From NCBI GenBank assembly GCA_028551475.1, contig CM052358.1, forward strand, positions 24,578,853-24,642,852: DNA of 64,000 nt, in the 5' to 3' direction. Both the position numbers and the translations under genes were made by a program. Position 1 is the stretch's first letter. Each line of letters starts with the position of its first letter. This DNA is from Casuarina equisetifolia (taxonomy: Eukaryota; Streptophyta; Magnoliopsida; Fagales; Casuarinaceae). Below, piece after piece: positions 45,781 through 59,195 of the stretch. The notes below the pieces were generated by a model. It was not told where the DNA came from. It ran no database searches and saw only the letters and a program-made list of their open reading frames with translations.

Positions 45781-47444
45781 AATGTGCACAAAAAGTGAAA
45801 GGTTGCTGGGAAAAAGGCGTATGTGAGGATTGAGGGAAATTGATGTGTCTGATTTGCAATCATAGCTATTAGCTTTGGGTTGCTGTCATCGGGTTTGTGC
45901 GCACAGAGGGTGTTTGAAAAAAAAAAAAAAAGATATTATGGTGATTTGGAACTTATAATTGTTTTGAGAAGAAAAGATTTTAGATGGTAAGGACAAATTA
46001 GTCAATTATTTGCACAAAAATTATATCTTTTTTTAATAGAAATATAGATTTGCATAGTATACAAAAGCATAGAAATAAACCCCAACATTATAAAAAATTA
46101 TGAAAATTATAAAATCATAAAAGTTAAAATTTTTTAAATTTCATTCAAAATAATATTTTTCTGTAAAAACTTTATATTTTGATACAAACATATATTAAGA
46201 TTTTGTTATTAATGTATGACATATAATGATGATGAAAGATATGGATTAGGCATCTTTCAACATCAAGGTAAAAACATATCTTATATAGTGTATATAGTTG
46301 ACCCAAAGTTCTGAAACTACCCAAGTGCCTAATTTTTTTAAAAGCCACATCAAATGTCATTAGCATGAAAGAAACAACATACATTGTGGTTTCTCAACTA
46401 TCCAACTTGAAAATTATTAAACTGTGGAAAATTTGAACTAAATTTTACATTGGCTCAAATGTCTACAAAGTTTTTCAATATTTGTCACGACTCTAAGTTC
46501 AATTAAACAAAATTTCAAAAGCTAATTTTAAAATAATATAACACTAATCAATTCCAAAAATAATGTCGGGAAGAAGAAGCATTTTCATGTCTCTAATATG
46601 CACCGATGTTGATAAGTGTTTTTTTTTTTTTCCTTGAGTTTAGCTAGAAGCAAATGTTGTTTGAAATCTTCTAATCCCATACTCAATACTTAGGAGTATG
46701 AATTTGAGTGTGTATATATATCTAATCGTTTTATTTATGTCCCAATCTTCATAGTTGTTAAAATACTTTAACATTACCTCCCGTTTAAAATTGTTTTTCA
46801 ACTGATGGATCAACCACCAAACGGGATAGCATCTGAATCATCGTGATTAGAACCCAGAGGTCTGAAACTTCCCTTTCTTCTTGTTAAACGCCAACCGGAC
46901 ATATGTAGCAACCTACAAGCTCTAGAGCTCCTAGGCCTAGAACGCTATCACGCCCCTAAGGACCATGTGAACGGACAGCAGCTACTGTTTTGGCATAATG
47001 CCATTGCACGACCCAGTTTATGGTTTTTGATAAGTAAGTTTCACTAATTGTGCATGATCCTGATACTATCCAACCCCTACCTGGCTTCCTTCTGTGCACA
47101 ATTAGTGCACCTCTTTCAAATTCTTCACTGACATCCTATGATAAGGACCGCACAACTGATTCATCCTTGATTGTTGTGTTGAAGTGGGTGAATGAATTTC
47201 ATATATTAATTTGCTAAGTGATAGCATGATTCATGTAATAAATACATACATGATAAATATTAAGAATATCATATATTTTACGAGATTTGACATAAATTAA
47301 TCCACATTTACGAATTAATATTATATAATTATTTATAAATTTTATGCTGAAGAAATCTTTGAAGGGCTTCTCTTTCTTAGTAATTTTTACACTCTCATTA
47401 TGGAAAGCTTGTGCAAAAAAATATAGTAAACTTAATTAAAAAAT
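45781..47444. other. Intergenic DNA, no gene
   Basis: The first 130 bp continue the former DUF716 3' UTR. The rest is AT-rich. A GC-richer patch at about 46800-47200 has no open frame of note. Confidence 0.4.
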
Positions 47445-48253
47445 TGTCATTTTGTTTATACTCTAATTTTGACAAGAGCCCTTCTTCAAAGTAGCATCTT
47501 TAATAGTTTTATCTCTTTGTGAAAGATTGAATTTTGAATGATACTAAAGATAAAATGTCACATGCCTTAATTATTGACTCAAAAGACTTAAGTCTATTAG
47601 TTAGTTTTAGCATATTTTATTTCAATATCATCTTTAATTTGAATTATCATACTTCCAATTCTATCATGAGCCCTTATAAGCCCATGACACAAAAGTTTTA
47701 GGCTTAATTTTTTGAACATAATGTTTATATATAAATATTTCTTCTAACTTTGAAGTTAATTTTAAATAAAATTTAAATTTATTTATAAAAAAAAAAGTCG
47801 AAAGTTGGAATAAAAACATCAAAAACACTCCAAACATGACTCGAGCTTGGAGTCTGTCTACATAGACTTTGATTTTGTGTGGCTTGGGAGCCTTTTTCCA
47901 CGTACGCAGCCATTTATTGTGGTCTTGATTTCCACATTAATGGAGAAAATCATGTCAGGAATGATCTTTGATTGGCAAGTTATGACTGCCTGCTCGCCCG
48001 TTCATTTTCTCTTTCCCTTTAACTAGATTATTCTTTTTGAATAAAAGTTATATCTTTCCAAGAATATTTACAAGAAATAGGAAAAAGGAAATATATTGTG
48101 ACATTTTTTGATTGAATTTTTCAGGAAAAGGAAGAAAAAAAAGCAAGTTGTGCAAGGAAAAATCTGCATTTTGTGGCCCGGTTCCCGGCTGTCTTCTTGT
48201 ACGGACCTCCAAGTTTGAGACTTTAATGGTGTGCTCAATTGTGGAAGCGTGAA

Positions 48254-51200
48254 ATGGAGAAAGCAGAATCCGACAAGCCCGAGAGGAAGCGGCCCCATTT
48301 GAGCTCAGTGTCGTCCGCCGTGGCTCGGGATTCCAACCCCTCGTCTGCGAATAACAATTGCGTAAGCCCTCGTTTTTGTGATTAATTCTCTCATTTCCTC
48401 TGTTATTCTCTTTTTGGTTCCTGAGACAGTAGGTGGGACAGCGATGGGTGAAGGAAAATTTTTTAATTCTTGGTTTTTCATAAGGTTTGAACCCATAGGA
48501 TGAAAGGTAGATAATAACGAATTGAATAGTTCTGTGTAGAGATTGTAACTCTGGAGGCAGGAGAAAAAGTGGTATGATAGAATTGCGTTTTGTTGTAAAT
48601 TTACTGAGCTTGTGGTTGTGCTAACTGGCGTATGATCATGCATTGTTTGGTTACTGGGAAAGTACTAGAAAAGGAAAGAAATGTGGAACTTGAATTAGGC
48701 CTTTTATTTTAACACTGTGCTTGCTGACGTAGTGGAGGCATGAAAAGTGGTTTCGTCGAGTTGTGCTTAATTTTCCAATTGGCGCAATTTGGGTGCAATT
48801 CAGTGGAACCTGTGGTCGTCTTCATTGACATAGGATTTTGCTCTGTTTGGTTGCCGGTAAAGTGCTGAAAAATGATAGAAATTTGAAATATTAGGCTCTC
48901 TAAGAGTTGGATTTCAGGAAAGAGTTTTCCCTGGTGCTTAATAGGTTAATAAGTATTTGGATGAATTTCTGCTCCAGTTGATGTATCCTTAATTAAAGCA
49001 AGACCAAGAATGCAAGTAAGCCACATTGTTAGGTGCATTGAGTAGATGTTGAAGTATCCTTCATTTGGTTGCTGCAAAGTGTAGGAAAAGAGCAGGAAAT
49101 TGAAGACTTTGAAAGCGAGGAATTTGTTGTTGTGAAGACTAGCCCTAGATTTTGCAACATTTGAAGTCTGTGGCTGCTGATTGTACTAAAACAGAAACTT
49201 CCTGTGGGAAACATATTATTATGTAATATAAAGTAATTTTCTAGACAACCAAGAAAAGACTAAGGTTGCTACATTACATGAAACGCATCAAGTGTACCTA
49301 GAATAAATGTAAATTGATAAACTTGACCTTGAGTAAAATAAGTACCATGAATTCAACTTTTCTTCAGTATTCATATAGTGGAAAAACAACAAAGAGTGAA
49401 GTAATGTCCCTCTACCTTTCAAGTATAGCTAGCCAATTAAGACAAAAACCCTCTAAATGTCTGCAGTCTATGGCTGGAAGATTGGTGAATCAACCCTGGA
49501 AACAATCAAATGACTTGCCCAAGCAATCCTACCTTGACGATATTTCAATACAAACTTAAGCATTTATAAGTAGCTGTATTTTTGCCCCTTCTGTTCTCAC
49601 GGTTTGGATGTCCTAATTTTTTACTTCTGTACTTAGCTTTCTGTGATTTGTAATACTTGATCCTGTAGACACTACCAAAAATGGTTCTATCATCTTGAGT
49701 GAGATAGTTACAGGAAAGATACTCTAAAACACCATTTATTTTTTCTGCAGGTTGATGTTACAGTCCTCCAATATCAGAATCAAGAACTTCATCAGCAGAT
49801 AGATATAGAAAAACATGAGTTGCATGATCTTGAGGCAAGAATTAAAGAATTAAAAGACAAACAAAGTTTGTATGTTGATAAGTTAATTGGGGCAAACCAA
49901 CTCTGGAATCAGGTTAGTCTTGGTTCTTAAATTTGTCTTAATGGTCCCCTTTTCATCTCCAAGTATGTAGTTTCTGATGAGGTTCTACATTTTCTTTATT
50001 GTTTAGTTGTTGATGATTTAGTTCTCCTTAGAGTCGGAGTTGAGGTGGGCCACATTTCTTTAGAATTTCTGGACAAAGCGGATCATTCTATTTGCAACTT
50101 TTTCAATGAGTATTATATATACAAAGCTGATCGTTCATGCAATGAATTAATTGGACTTCAAGATCTTTCATGTAATGTGAGATTTGATTGACCTGAGGTA
50201 CATTTTATCTTCAGTTCCATGATATTCTGTGGAGGAAATATTTCTTTGTAGACTGCTAGAAAGAGAGTCTATTGAAGCCAATGGTAAGGATGAGATCATT
50301 AAGTATGTTGAAGAAGCCCTTGCTCTGAGTCATTCGTGTACAGTTAAGTTGTTGAAACTTCTGGAAGATACCATTGATGATCTAGGGCTAAAACGGAAAA
50401 CATTTCAGAGGCTTTGCATTGAAAGCTATCATTAGGAGGTCAGAAGATGTCTTGATCTGAGATCCAATTGTTAAATTCATCGCACTTTACTTTTTCTTCT
50501 TATGATTGGTTTATCATTTTCTTTTGCTAATCTTTGCAGTTGCACTTCTTTATTCTGTCATCCAATTGTCTAATATTGATGATATGATGAAAGGTGTGAC
50601 TGTCAAACTGTGTGAAGTGAACAATGTCCTGCATTCCAAGCATGAAGAATACGTGGAGAGGATTCAATATTACATTAACAGCCATGCAGTTGAGATTAAG
50701 CACCTTGCAGTTCTCTGAGATAGATCCTTCTGAACATTTTTGTAATTCACTTCAGAATATTGTAGAACAAATATCTACAACTTTGTTATAAGTGTGTAAT
50801 TCTGAAACTTTGATTGAAAGTATGCCGGCAGATAAGAAGACAAAGCCAAAATTTGCTAGTTGTGATAGATTTTATCTCATTATTGTGTACTGATTTTGTA
50901 TTTTTTCTGTCTATGTTGAAAGGGGAGCTGGATGAGAGCATGGCTTAACTTGGAGAGAGTAGAAGAAAACTAGTTAGCCTCAAAATGCAGAAGGATGTAG
51001 CATCTGTGTTGCATACTATACTCATGCCCCGGCCTATGGGAACTTGTCACCTGAAAGGCCGGCGGATAGGACAAAAGGTTTGTGTGAATTGAAGGACTCC
51101 GTTGAGGAAGCAAAGGTGTTGCTATGTAAATCAGTTGCTTTAGTATCTCTCCTTCGTTCTCTCTAACCAGGCGTGTAATACAAATCATGTAGATATTGGC

Positions 51201-51285
51201 AGAAGATCGGCTTTCTGAGCTTCATTATGACAATTCTAGGATCTCCAGGTTTCTGAACTCTGCTTCTTCGTCTCCGAACAACAAA
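48254..51285 (+). pseudogene. HUB2: HUB2/BRE1-like N-terminal partial gene, unit A
   Basis: Exon 1 (48254-48361, 36 codons, MEKAESDKPERKRPHL) and exon 2 (49751-49912, 54 codons, VDVTVLQYQNQELHQQ...LWNQ) have clean splice sites and match the N-terminus of HUB2. Exon 3 (from 50007) should read LVDDL, but a lost base turns it into LLMI and a stop. The EEIFLCRLL exon (about 50215-50435), the VIQLSNIDDMMK exon (about 50550-50716), the GELDESMA block (about 50923-51085, with TAA for a conserved Glu codon) and the ILAEDRLSEL exon (from 51194) follow. After DNSRISR the sequence runs straight into a second exon 1 end. The rest of HUB2, including the RING finger, is absent. At most a 90-residue coiled-coil fragment can be translated. 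Confidence 0.85.
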
Positions 51286-51930
51286 AGCGTAAGCCCTCGT
51301 TTTCTGATTATTTGTCTCATCTACTCTTATTCTCTTTTTTATTGCTGAGAAAATACTTAGGACAGTGATTAGGGAAGGAGAACTTTTAATTGTTGGTTTT
51401 TCAGAAGGTAGACGCCCTAGGATGAAGGGTATAGAGTAACCAATTGAATAGTGATGTTTAGAGATAGCAACTCTCGAGGCATGAGAAAAAGTGGTATGAT
51501 TGAATTGCGTTTTGTTGTACTATCAAGGATATTGGATGCAATTCACTGAGCTTGTGGTTGTAGTAACTGCGTATAATCATGCAGTGTTTGACTGCTGGAA
51601 AGTACTAGAGAAGGACAGAAATGTGAAATTTGAAATTGGGTCTTCAGTAGTGAGGGGATGAGACTTTTTTTCTTTTCTTTTTCTTTTGGTGCTAAGGCTG
51701 TCAGGATCAGGAACCATACACAATTTTGTAGATGTAGAATTTTTCCATGATAACCGAGATAGGCAGAACTCACTGTTTAGCATCTCCTTCATGAAAAAAC
51801 AGTGTGAAATTTATAGGTAGGTTATAGGTAAGTAGTGCTGTGTCTGATAAATTGATGGTTACGGATTCCAATTCACAAGAAGCACATAATCAAAAGATGC
51901 CTGATGGGTTCTACAGAGTGGTCATCATCA
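51255..51930 (+). pseudogene. Second HUB2 exon 1 end and intron 1, unit A
   Basis: NSASSSPNNKS followed by gtaagccctcg repeats the end of exon 1 and its donor site at 48330-48370. The following about 600 bp match intron 1 (for example agaaaaagtggtatgattga at about 51485 and 59506). At about 51930 similarity to unit B stops. This is the start of a further truncated HUB2 repeat fused to the end of unit A. Confidence 0.8.
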
Positions 51931-54254
51931 AACGACCCCAAGTACCTCTTTTTCCTACCTATGCCTGCTTGCCGGACAAAGAAGAATTTTCTGGGTAAGC
52001 AAACCGGACCTTGGAAGAGAAATTCATTCAAATTCAAAAGGTGTCTTACAAAAACTGGTCAAGCTTTAATTTGGGGTTTTACTTTCACTAGACATCTTAA
52101 AAAAGATGTGTTACTTTCATTAGTCAACGGTAATGACCTCCTCGATCACTAGTTAGAGGAAAGGGAAATGTAAGGCATTTTCCTATCCGTTTAGTTAAGT
52201 TGATTTGACAATTTTCTTCACCATATTCCTATTGTCATAAGTTACAGGAAGAAAAGATTGGTAACACATTCATATGAAGAAAACTACTGAACATGGATGG
52301 AGGCTTCCTGCTTCTGCCTTTTGGGTGAAAAAAGGGAGATTAACTTGTGATAGTTAATTCCAAAATTTCAATGCATTTCAACTGGTTTCCTATTCATATT
52401 TGATGTTCCTAACTGCAAGCTGTGTTAAAAAATGAAAGAAGAAAATTAGAATAACTGAGAAATCATATTTTTGAAAAGTTTAAATATAAGTACTCTAAGT
52501 ATAGAAGGAAAAACACCTATTGAAGAAAACATCTAACATTGACAAACCAAAAAAAAACTATAAAAGTACCCGTTATCTCAAACTATAAATGTTCACTCAT
52601 CATTTTTTTATTGAATTTTAATCACAATCCATTATAATTCCACAAAAAAAATGGGAAAAAATGAGGTCAAAAAGGAAAATGAAAATAAGTGCTAACCACA
52701 CGAATTCTTACCTACACAGTGTACATGTTTTCACCATCCAACCATTGTCAAACCCCTCAACCTAAATCAACTAGTAGGCTATAGTAGCAACCAGTTCAGA
52801 GATGCATAAAAGGAAGTAATTAGGAGTTCTCTATGGTTCTGCCCCCTTGGTGCAAGTTCAAACTGCACCCATCCAGTTTTTAAGCTCTTTGTTACAAAAC
52901 TATTTATGTGTGGGAGGCCTCTAAACTTTTATACTATCGTCCATTCTCACAGTCAATAGTGCTCATGTGAGTTTATTAAGAGAGGTAGAAATAGAGAAAT
53001 AATCTGAACTTGTAGTTCTCAACTTTAAGAATGGATGCCATATTTCCGCAAAGATAATGGTAAATTCAACACTATCACCACTTCTTGCTCCTATCACAAG
53101 GATGCACATTAAGGATAGAAACTGAAAAACTCAAATAGAAACCAGTTCAAACAAAGCCTCCATATAACCACTTACAATTATGTCCCTCCATAACTAGCTT
53201 GTGTGCTCTTGCAATCAGATTTAGAATCTTAGTGTGGTTAAACTACTTAGATATGTCCTATAAAAAGTATTAACAAACCTATTGATAAGGCTAGCAAAAA
53301 CCATTGGTAGACCTTGACATTAAACGAGAAAGCAAGATATAATCAAAAAGTGAAGATAGACTACCTGACTGTACATGTATCCAGCACCCATCAATAAAAT
53401 TCCCCAACAAACACTAATAATTTGGGTCAGACCATAAAAGATCACATACAAGACCCTCATGAGGAACTGTCAAAATTATGGATGTCACCAAGGGTTTTAA
53501 TAAAAGGAGACAATTCACTATGCAAACAAAGCATTTCAAATCCAACCTTTATTTTATTTCAAGGATTCTAATCCATGTGAAACATAGAAATCATTTTACT
53601 ATACTTTTTTGAAAAGTAATTTTATTCATTTATAAGTATTTTGTTTAATAAATTGTTTAAAATTTTTACATAATCATGTAACCGTTAAACTCTCAACAAA
53701 TTTATAAAGCTTACTAAAATTATCATAAACTTGAGCCCCTTTTGGCATTATCACTTAAGATTAGGACAAGGCAATTTAGTGAATAAATAAAAACAAAAAC
53801 AACTGAACCAATACTCATTGAAGACATTAGAGAGACAAAAAACATAAAAAAAAAAGGGGTCAAACTGATACAAACTTGTAAAATGATAAATAATCAAATA
53901 AGATTTACCAAATAAGAAGGAAGAGAGTACGTCTTGGATAAAGCCAAAATCTAGGATGGGATATCTCCGCCACCTTTTTTAGCTCGAATTGCAAAAAGAG
54001 TACAAGGAGGTTACCGTTCATGTCCAGTGTTATTGGTAGGTGGCGCAACAAAGAAGATCTGGAAGTGGCGTCTATCTAAAGGCAGACACCAGCCAAATTT
54101 ATTTACGATAGATGTATTAGTGCATTCTCATTTTCGAAATTCAATGGTTCGCTCCATGATACCTTCTCAACTACAAAATTCGTAGCCCGTGATTGGGCCT
54201 GTTGCTAGGCTCATTTGTTGGGTCAGATGGGCCTTTGGGGGGCCCGTAACATCC
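51931..54254. other. Intergenic DNA between HUB2 unit A and the TNL
   Basis: No gene is supported. An 82-codon frame at 51904-52152 starts inside the repeat and has no recognised domain. About 52650-52760 resembles about 58090-58190 at the edge of unit B. About 53980-54060 resembles DNA at 20640-20720 beyond the NLR relic. Confidence 0.4.
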
Positions 54255-57200
54255 CTATCTTCGAAATCCTCTCCACGTCTTTCCGGCTGAGACTCTCAAA
54301 GAAAAATCCTCGAGATTTTTTAATTTCAAACCTTGTGGAGAAATGCTATTGATAACACCATAAAACTCTGAAACCTCTTGCTTATGTACCAGGCGTGACT
54401 TCCATTCCGTTGCCTCCCCATTCCAGCCACTTTCAATTGAAGTCTCGAAAAAGTGACGGTCCTCAAAACACATCCCGGGTCCATTGAAGACTTCAGCCGG
54501 TATCTTGCAATGGACTACATAATACTCCTAAACTACATAGGCCTAATGGAAGTTTTGGCAATGCTTGAAGTTGCCTACAACCATTCATATGCAATGATAC
54601 AAGTTGAGGGAGTAGATAAAAGCTATCTGGTATTTTTGTAAAGTGGTTCCCATCAAGATGTAACACTTGAAGTGAAGATAAAGAACTAACATCACTAAGA
54701 AAGTCTACATCTAATAATTTACAATGACTCAAATTTAACCTTTTCAAAAACATAAAACTTGATAACCAATTACGGAAATTCTTTGAAAAATTCTCAAGTT
54801 TTATGCAAGTGGAAAGGTCAAGATACGTAAGAGATTCCAATAGATTTCCCTTGGAAGACTTTCAAGACTTATGCAATGCAATAGGTCCAAGTGTAAAAGT
54901 TGTTTAAGAGTTGCAATAGATGGATGAATTGTCTTTAGAGATGTACACATTCTAAATTTTAATTCCATAAGATTTGGAGCTTCACTCAAATTAGGAATTG
55001 TCGTCAAGTCCTTCGAAAAAGAAAGGTCAATGCTCTTCAATCTATTAAAAGTCTGTTGTAAATAAACATAGAGTCATGGAAAGTAATAAAAAGAATTAAA
55101 ATAAAATAGTAACAAAAAAGAAATAAGGAAAAAAACCTTACCCTCTTTTCATGCCATAGCACTTTGATGTTGCTATATTGCAAAGAAAGCTCCACAAGAT
55201 CATTTGGTTGAAAGCTTCTCGGTAAGGATTTTAAAGGAAAGTTCCACCATACTAAAACACGTAATTCATTACTCAATATTAAATTGGAATGATTTCCAGC
55301 CCAAGTTATGTTATTATTCCTTCTACTTAAAATAAGCATTCTTAACTTTTTCATTTGTGAAAATGCTTCACAATTTAATGCTTTTGGTTTTGAGGTTAAG
55401 AAATCATAAAGGACAATCCCTTTGACTGCATTAGTTCCCTACAAAATAAGAAAAACAATATAAGCATGACAAAATAATTCATAGAAAGTTGAAAATGATA
55501 TCAAATGTGTTTTTTAATGCACACATTTGCACCAAAATACTTACAGAATTATTTTGTATCACATGAATGATTTCTTGTTCGCACCATAATTTACTTCTAT
55601 TACCAGGTTCCATTAGAGACAATTGATTGACAATTTGTTGACTTATTTCTCTTAATAAATCATGCATCCAAATTGTTCCATCTTCCAAGATCTTTATAAG
55701 AGATTTTTTTTTAGACTTCAAAATTGACTATTGGATTGTAACCCAAACTTTCAAAAATAGGTAGAATATTCAATTTGAAGGCTCCAATGAAAAAACAAGT
55801 AATATCTAAAAACATTTCTTTTTGCATTTCCTTCATACCATTGTAACTCACTTTAAGTTTACTAAAAACATCATCCTCCAAACATTCTAAGTCATTAAGA
55901 GTACACTTCCACACTTATATTGGCTCATCACACAATAATGAACCAATTACTTCCAGCCCTAAAGGAAGGTACCCAACTGATCTTATGAGACGCATTGACA
56001 ATTGAGCAAAATCATTTTTCATATAAGATCTATCGAATGCTTTCTTAGAAAAGAGTTGTAAGGCATCACTGGGTTCCAATGGATCAACTTCATAAATATC
56101 CCTCTCATTAAGAATTGGCTTCCAAAGTTGGCTATCTCTACCTGTAATAACAATTCTACTCCCTTTGCCAAACCAATGAGGACTACCAACTAGTACATTT
56201 AACTGCTCACGGTTCACATCATCAAAAATAATTAAAACTTTTTTATTGCATAATCTTTGGCTTAACTCCTCCACTCCATCAAGATGATTATATATTTCCC
56301 TATTATTTTCCTTCAAGATCTCACAAAACATTTGTTGTTGCAACTTCTCTAAGCTATCTCCTTTATCCTTTCCACAACAAAGAAAGGAGCTAGCATTAAA
56401 TTCACAATAAATAGAATTATAGAGAGCTCTAGCTAGTGTTGTTTTGCCAATGCCGCCCATTCCATGAATCCCTATAAACTTAACATCATCCTTTCCTAAA
56501 CAAAGCAAGGACTTCAGTTTCTCCACTCGGGATTTTAAGCCAACAAGATCTTTAAAGATCTTTGATGGGTTCAAGTGCAATCCACCAAATATCATTGTAG
56601 TGATTCCTTCAACAATGGTAGCTTCGGGGCTGGAAAAAAGTTACTAATCAGCATTGAAAAGCATGCTTCAAATCTAACGAAGAAATTAACTAAAATTTGT
56701 CGAATAAAAAAGCCGGTTAAATTTAAGTCCTAACAAATTAAATCGAGAGCACCTGTTATGTGATACGTGTGTTCCAGCCATATCAGCAACTTCCTTCAAA
56801 GCAGCTCTCCACGTTCCCATTTTCTCCCCGTCAACTTCTGGATCTTCTTGATGTTTAGCAAAAGCATTTGCAAAAATTCCCTTCTGCCTTCGTGCATCAG
56901 CGGGATCCACGTGGTAAAAAATGGGAAGAACTTTTAGCCCTGATTCTCTCTTGCATCTCAGGATCTCAATCAACTCATTCAAGCACCACTTAGATTCTGA
57001 AAAGTTCTTTGAGATGACAACCACGGCGTATTGGGATTCTTTGATTGCCTTGAAGAGTTCTTCGGCAATAGTGCTTCCTTGTTCCAGTTTTTTATCGTCT
57101 TTGAAGACAACAAAGCCCCTTTGCTGGAAAGCTTTATGCAGATGGTCCACAAAACCATAGCGAGTGTCTTCACCGCGAAAACTGAGGAACGCCTCGTATG

Positions 57201-57267
57201 ATGATGGAGGTATTGAAGAAGAAGAAGGAGCTGAGGATGAAGAGGCTCTTTGAGAGCTCAAAGCCAT
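54255..57267 (-). pseudogene. TIR-NBS-LRR resistance gene, broken
   Basis: TNL proteins are intracellular immune receptors. Exon 1 (57267-56753) encodes a TIR domain with FLSFRGEDTR (27-36), and WCLNEL places the NADase glutamate at about residue 98. Exon 2 (56629-55545) encodes NB-ARC: P-loop GMGGIGKTTLA (about 56463-56431), kinase-2 VLIIFDDV, GSRIVITGRD, LPLGLEV and MHDLL (about 55669). Exon 3 (55438-55142) and the exon from about 55060 encode a few leucine-rich repeats (LKSLPRSFQPNDLVEL, LKSIDLSFSKDL). Four lesions break it: an in-frame TAA at 55915-55917, a frameshift in an A/T run near 55720, a frameshift near 54845 and a stop near 54495. The LRR set is short. The final frame (54473-54255) holds the post-LRR region. 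A truncated TIR-NB product remains possible. Confidence 0.9.
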
Positions 57268-58184
57268 CACTGAAGGATACTCACAGGCTTGCTGAATGTA
57301 AGGCTAATATGCAGGGCTCGAAGCTCACAATTTTGTATGGTAATGAGGCTCGGTAGATTGGTTTATGCCGTATTCCATTGACTTCCCTCGCCAGCTTTCC
57401 ACGCTCGGAAAGTTCCTGGAAATTTCCTGAAGCCTCTCATTCAGCTTGCGGACCATGCATCTGGTAATTAAGGAAGGAAGCTTCTCCTCGAAGATTGAGC
57501 AAGAAAGTGGGCTGCAGAGAAAGTCTTCTTGCCCCTTGGGACTATTACATGCCAGTTATTACGCATCACGAGGTCAAAATGGGAACCAGAATGTGCTGCA
57601 TAAAACTTTCAATCATTCAACCAGGTGGGCTGTTGTAATCTGTTGCCTTAAGGGTCAACGAAGTCGCATCAGAAACAGAGACGTCTATCAGACGTTCCAT
57701 GATCACCTCCCTGCGTCTCCATCTCCCATCCCCTGCTTCATGCTAATATCAATCTTTTTCTCCGGCAATTATTTGTGACCGGCAGGTAAAAGGTTTCCAC
57801 GCTGGCTGCAAAATTGTCTGAACAATCTAACGCTAATGGTAGCTTCGTAAAAATATATATAAAACAACATTTGAAAAATGAAAAGGAAAGTCTGAAACAG
57901 ATTATGCAGGCTGGATTCGTTAGTGCAGCTAAAACAGATTAACAACAGATTAGCGGAATGATAACTAACTGATTTCCGTCCGGTAAAACTGTTATGGCCT
58001 CCACGTCAGCTCCCTTCCTTTCAACGACTACTACTTAGCTGAGTTACCATGCTACGTAGCATCCTCTTGCAACATCCCTTTAGAAAGAAAGATGGGAAAA
58101 AGAAATGAGGACAAAAATGAAAACTAATTATAGTAAATCTCACCTAGACATTGTACATCTTTTTTACCATCCAGCCCGTGTCAT
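57268..58184. other. TNL promoter side and spacer
   Basis: This holds the upstream region of the TNL followed by DNA without a supported gene. A 110-codon plus-strand frame at 57446-57778 has no recognised domain and is probably chance. Confidence 0.4.
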
Positions 58185-59195
58185 TTTATTTATACTCCTA
58201 ATTTTAACCAGAGTCATTTCCAAAATAACATCTTTCATAGTTTTAACTCTTTGTGAAGGGTTGAAATTTGAATGATACTAAGATAAAATATCATATGTCT
58301 TAACTATTGAACTAAAAGACTTAAACTTGTTGATTAGTCTCAATATATTTTTTTTGAATATCATTTCTAATTTGGATCCTTATAAATCCAAACTTATCAT
58401 GAGCCCTATAAGCCTATGACAAAACATCATGCTCTATGGCCAATACTATAAGGACTCACTCTACAACAATTCCATGAAGTGATTCCATTCTAGTCCACAT
58501 GTTTAAATACTACTTTGGCCCATGACATTTAGTCCCTAAGTAGTTCTTTCTTGTGACCTTTTTTCATGGGTCACCTATTCAATAATTCAAACTTGAGATA
58601 TGGACTGTATTTGATACTAGTTATCACTTGTCTTAATCATTGAGTCAAAAGATTAAAACTTGTTGGTTAGTCTTGACATATTTCATTTGAATATTATTTT
58701 TCACTTGAATTTCCATAAGTTCCAACATGTCATGAGTTCTCATAAGCCCATGATACAAAAGTCTTAGGCTGAATTTTTTTTTAAACATAATGTTTATATA
58801 TAAATCTATCTTTCCAACTTTGAAGTAAATTTCAAATAAACTTTAAATCTATTTATAAAAAAGTGGAAAGTTGAAAAAAACATAAAAAAAAACACTTCAA
58901 GCAAAAACATCAATAACACTTCAGTCATAACCTTTATCAAAAACACTTCGTTTTCTCTTTTCCTTTAACTAGATTGTTCTTTATAAATTGAAGTTATAAG
59001 TTTCAAAGAATATTTACAAGAAATAGGAAAAAGGAAATATATTGTGATTTTTTTTTTTGACTGAATTTGAAAAGGAAGAAAAAAGCAAGATTCTGCAAGG
59101 AAAACTGTGCATTTTGGACACGGTTCCAGGCTGTCTTCTTGTACAGAGTTCGAAGTTTGAGACTCTAATGGTGTCCTCAACTGTGGAAGCGTAAA

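Larger units (their letters stand above)
47445..51930. repeat. HUB2 segmental duplication, unit A
   Basis: This unit, made of upstream DNA, a partial HUB2 gene and a second exon 1/intron 1 piece, matches unit B (58185-63010) in order and orientation, exon to exon about 10.9 kb apart. Introns match as well as exons, so the duplication was of genomic DNA and not of an mRNA. Confidence 0.85.

Noticed and set aside
51904-52152. 82-codon frame at the end of HUB2 unit A
   Set aside because: It begins inside repeat DNA and continues into unrelated sequence. I considered a NAC-like match but could not support it.
57446-57778. 110-codon plus-strand frame beside the TNL
   Set aside because: No domain, no second copy and no promoter signal; it is likely chance in GC-richer upstream DNA.
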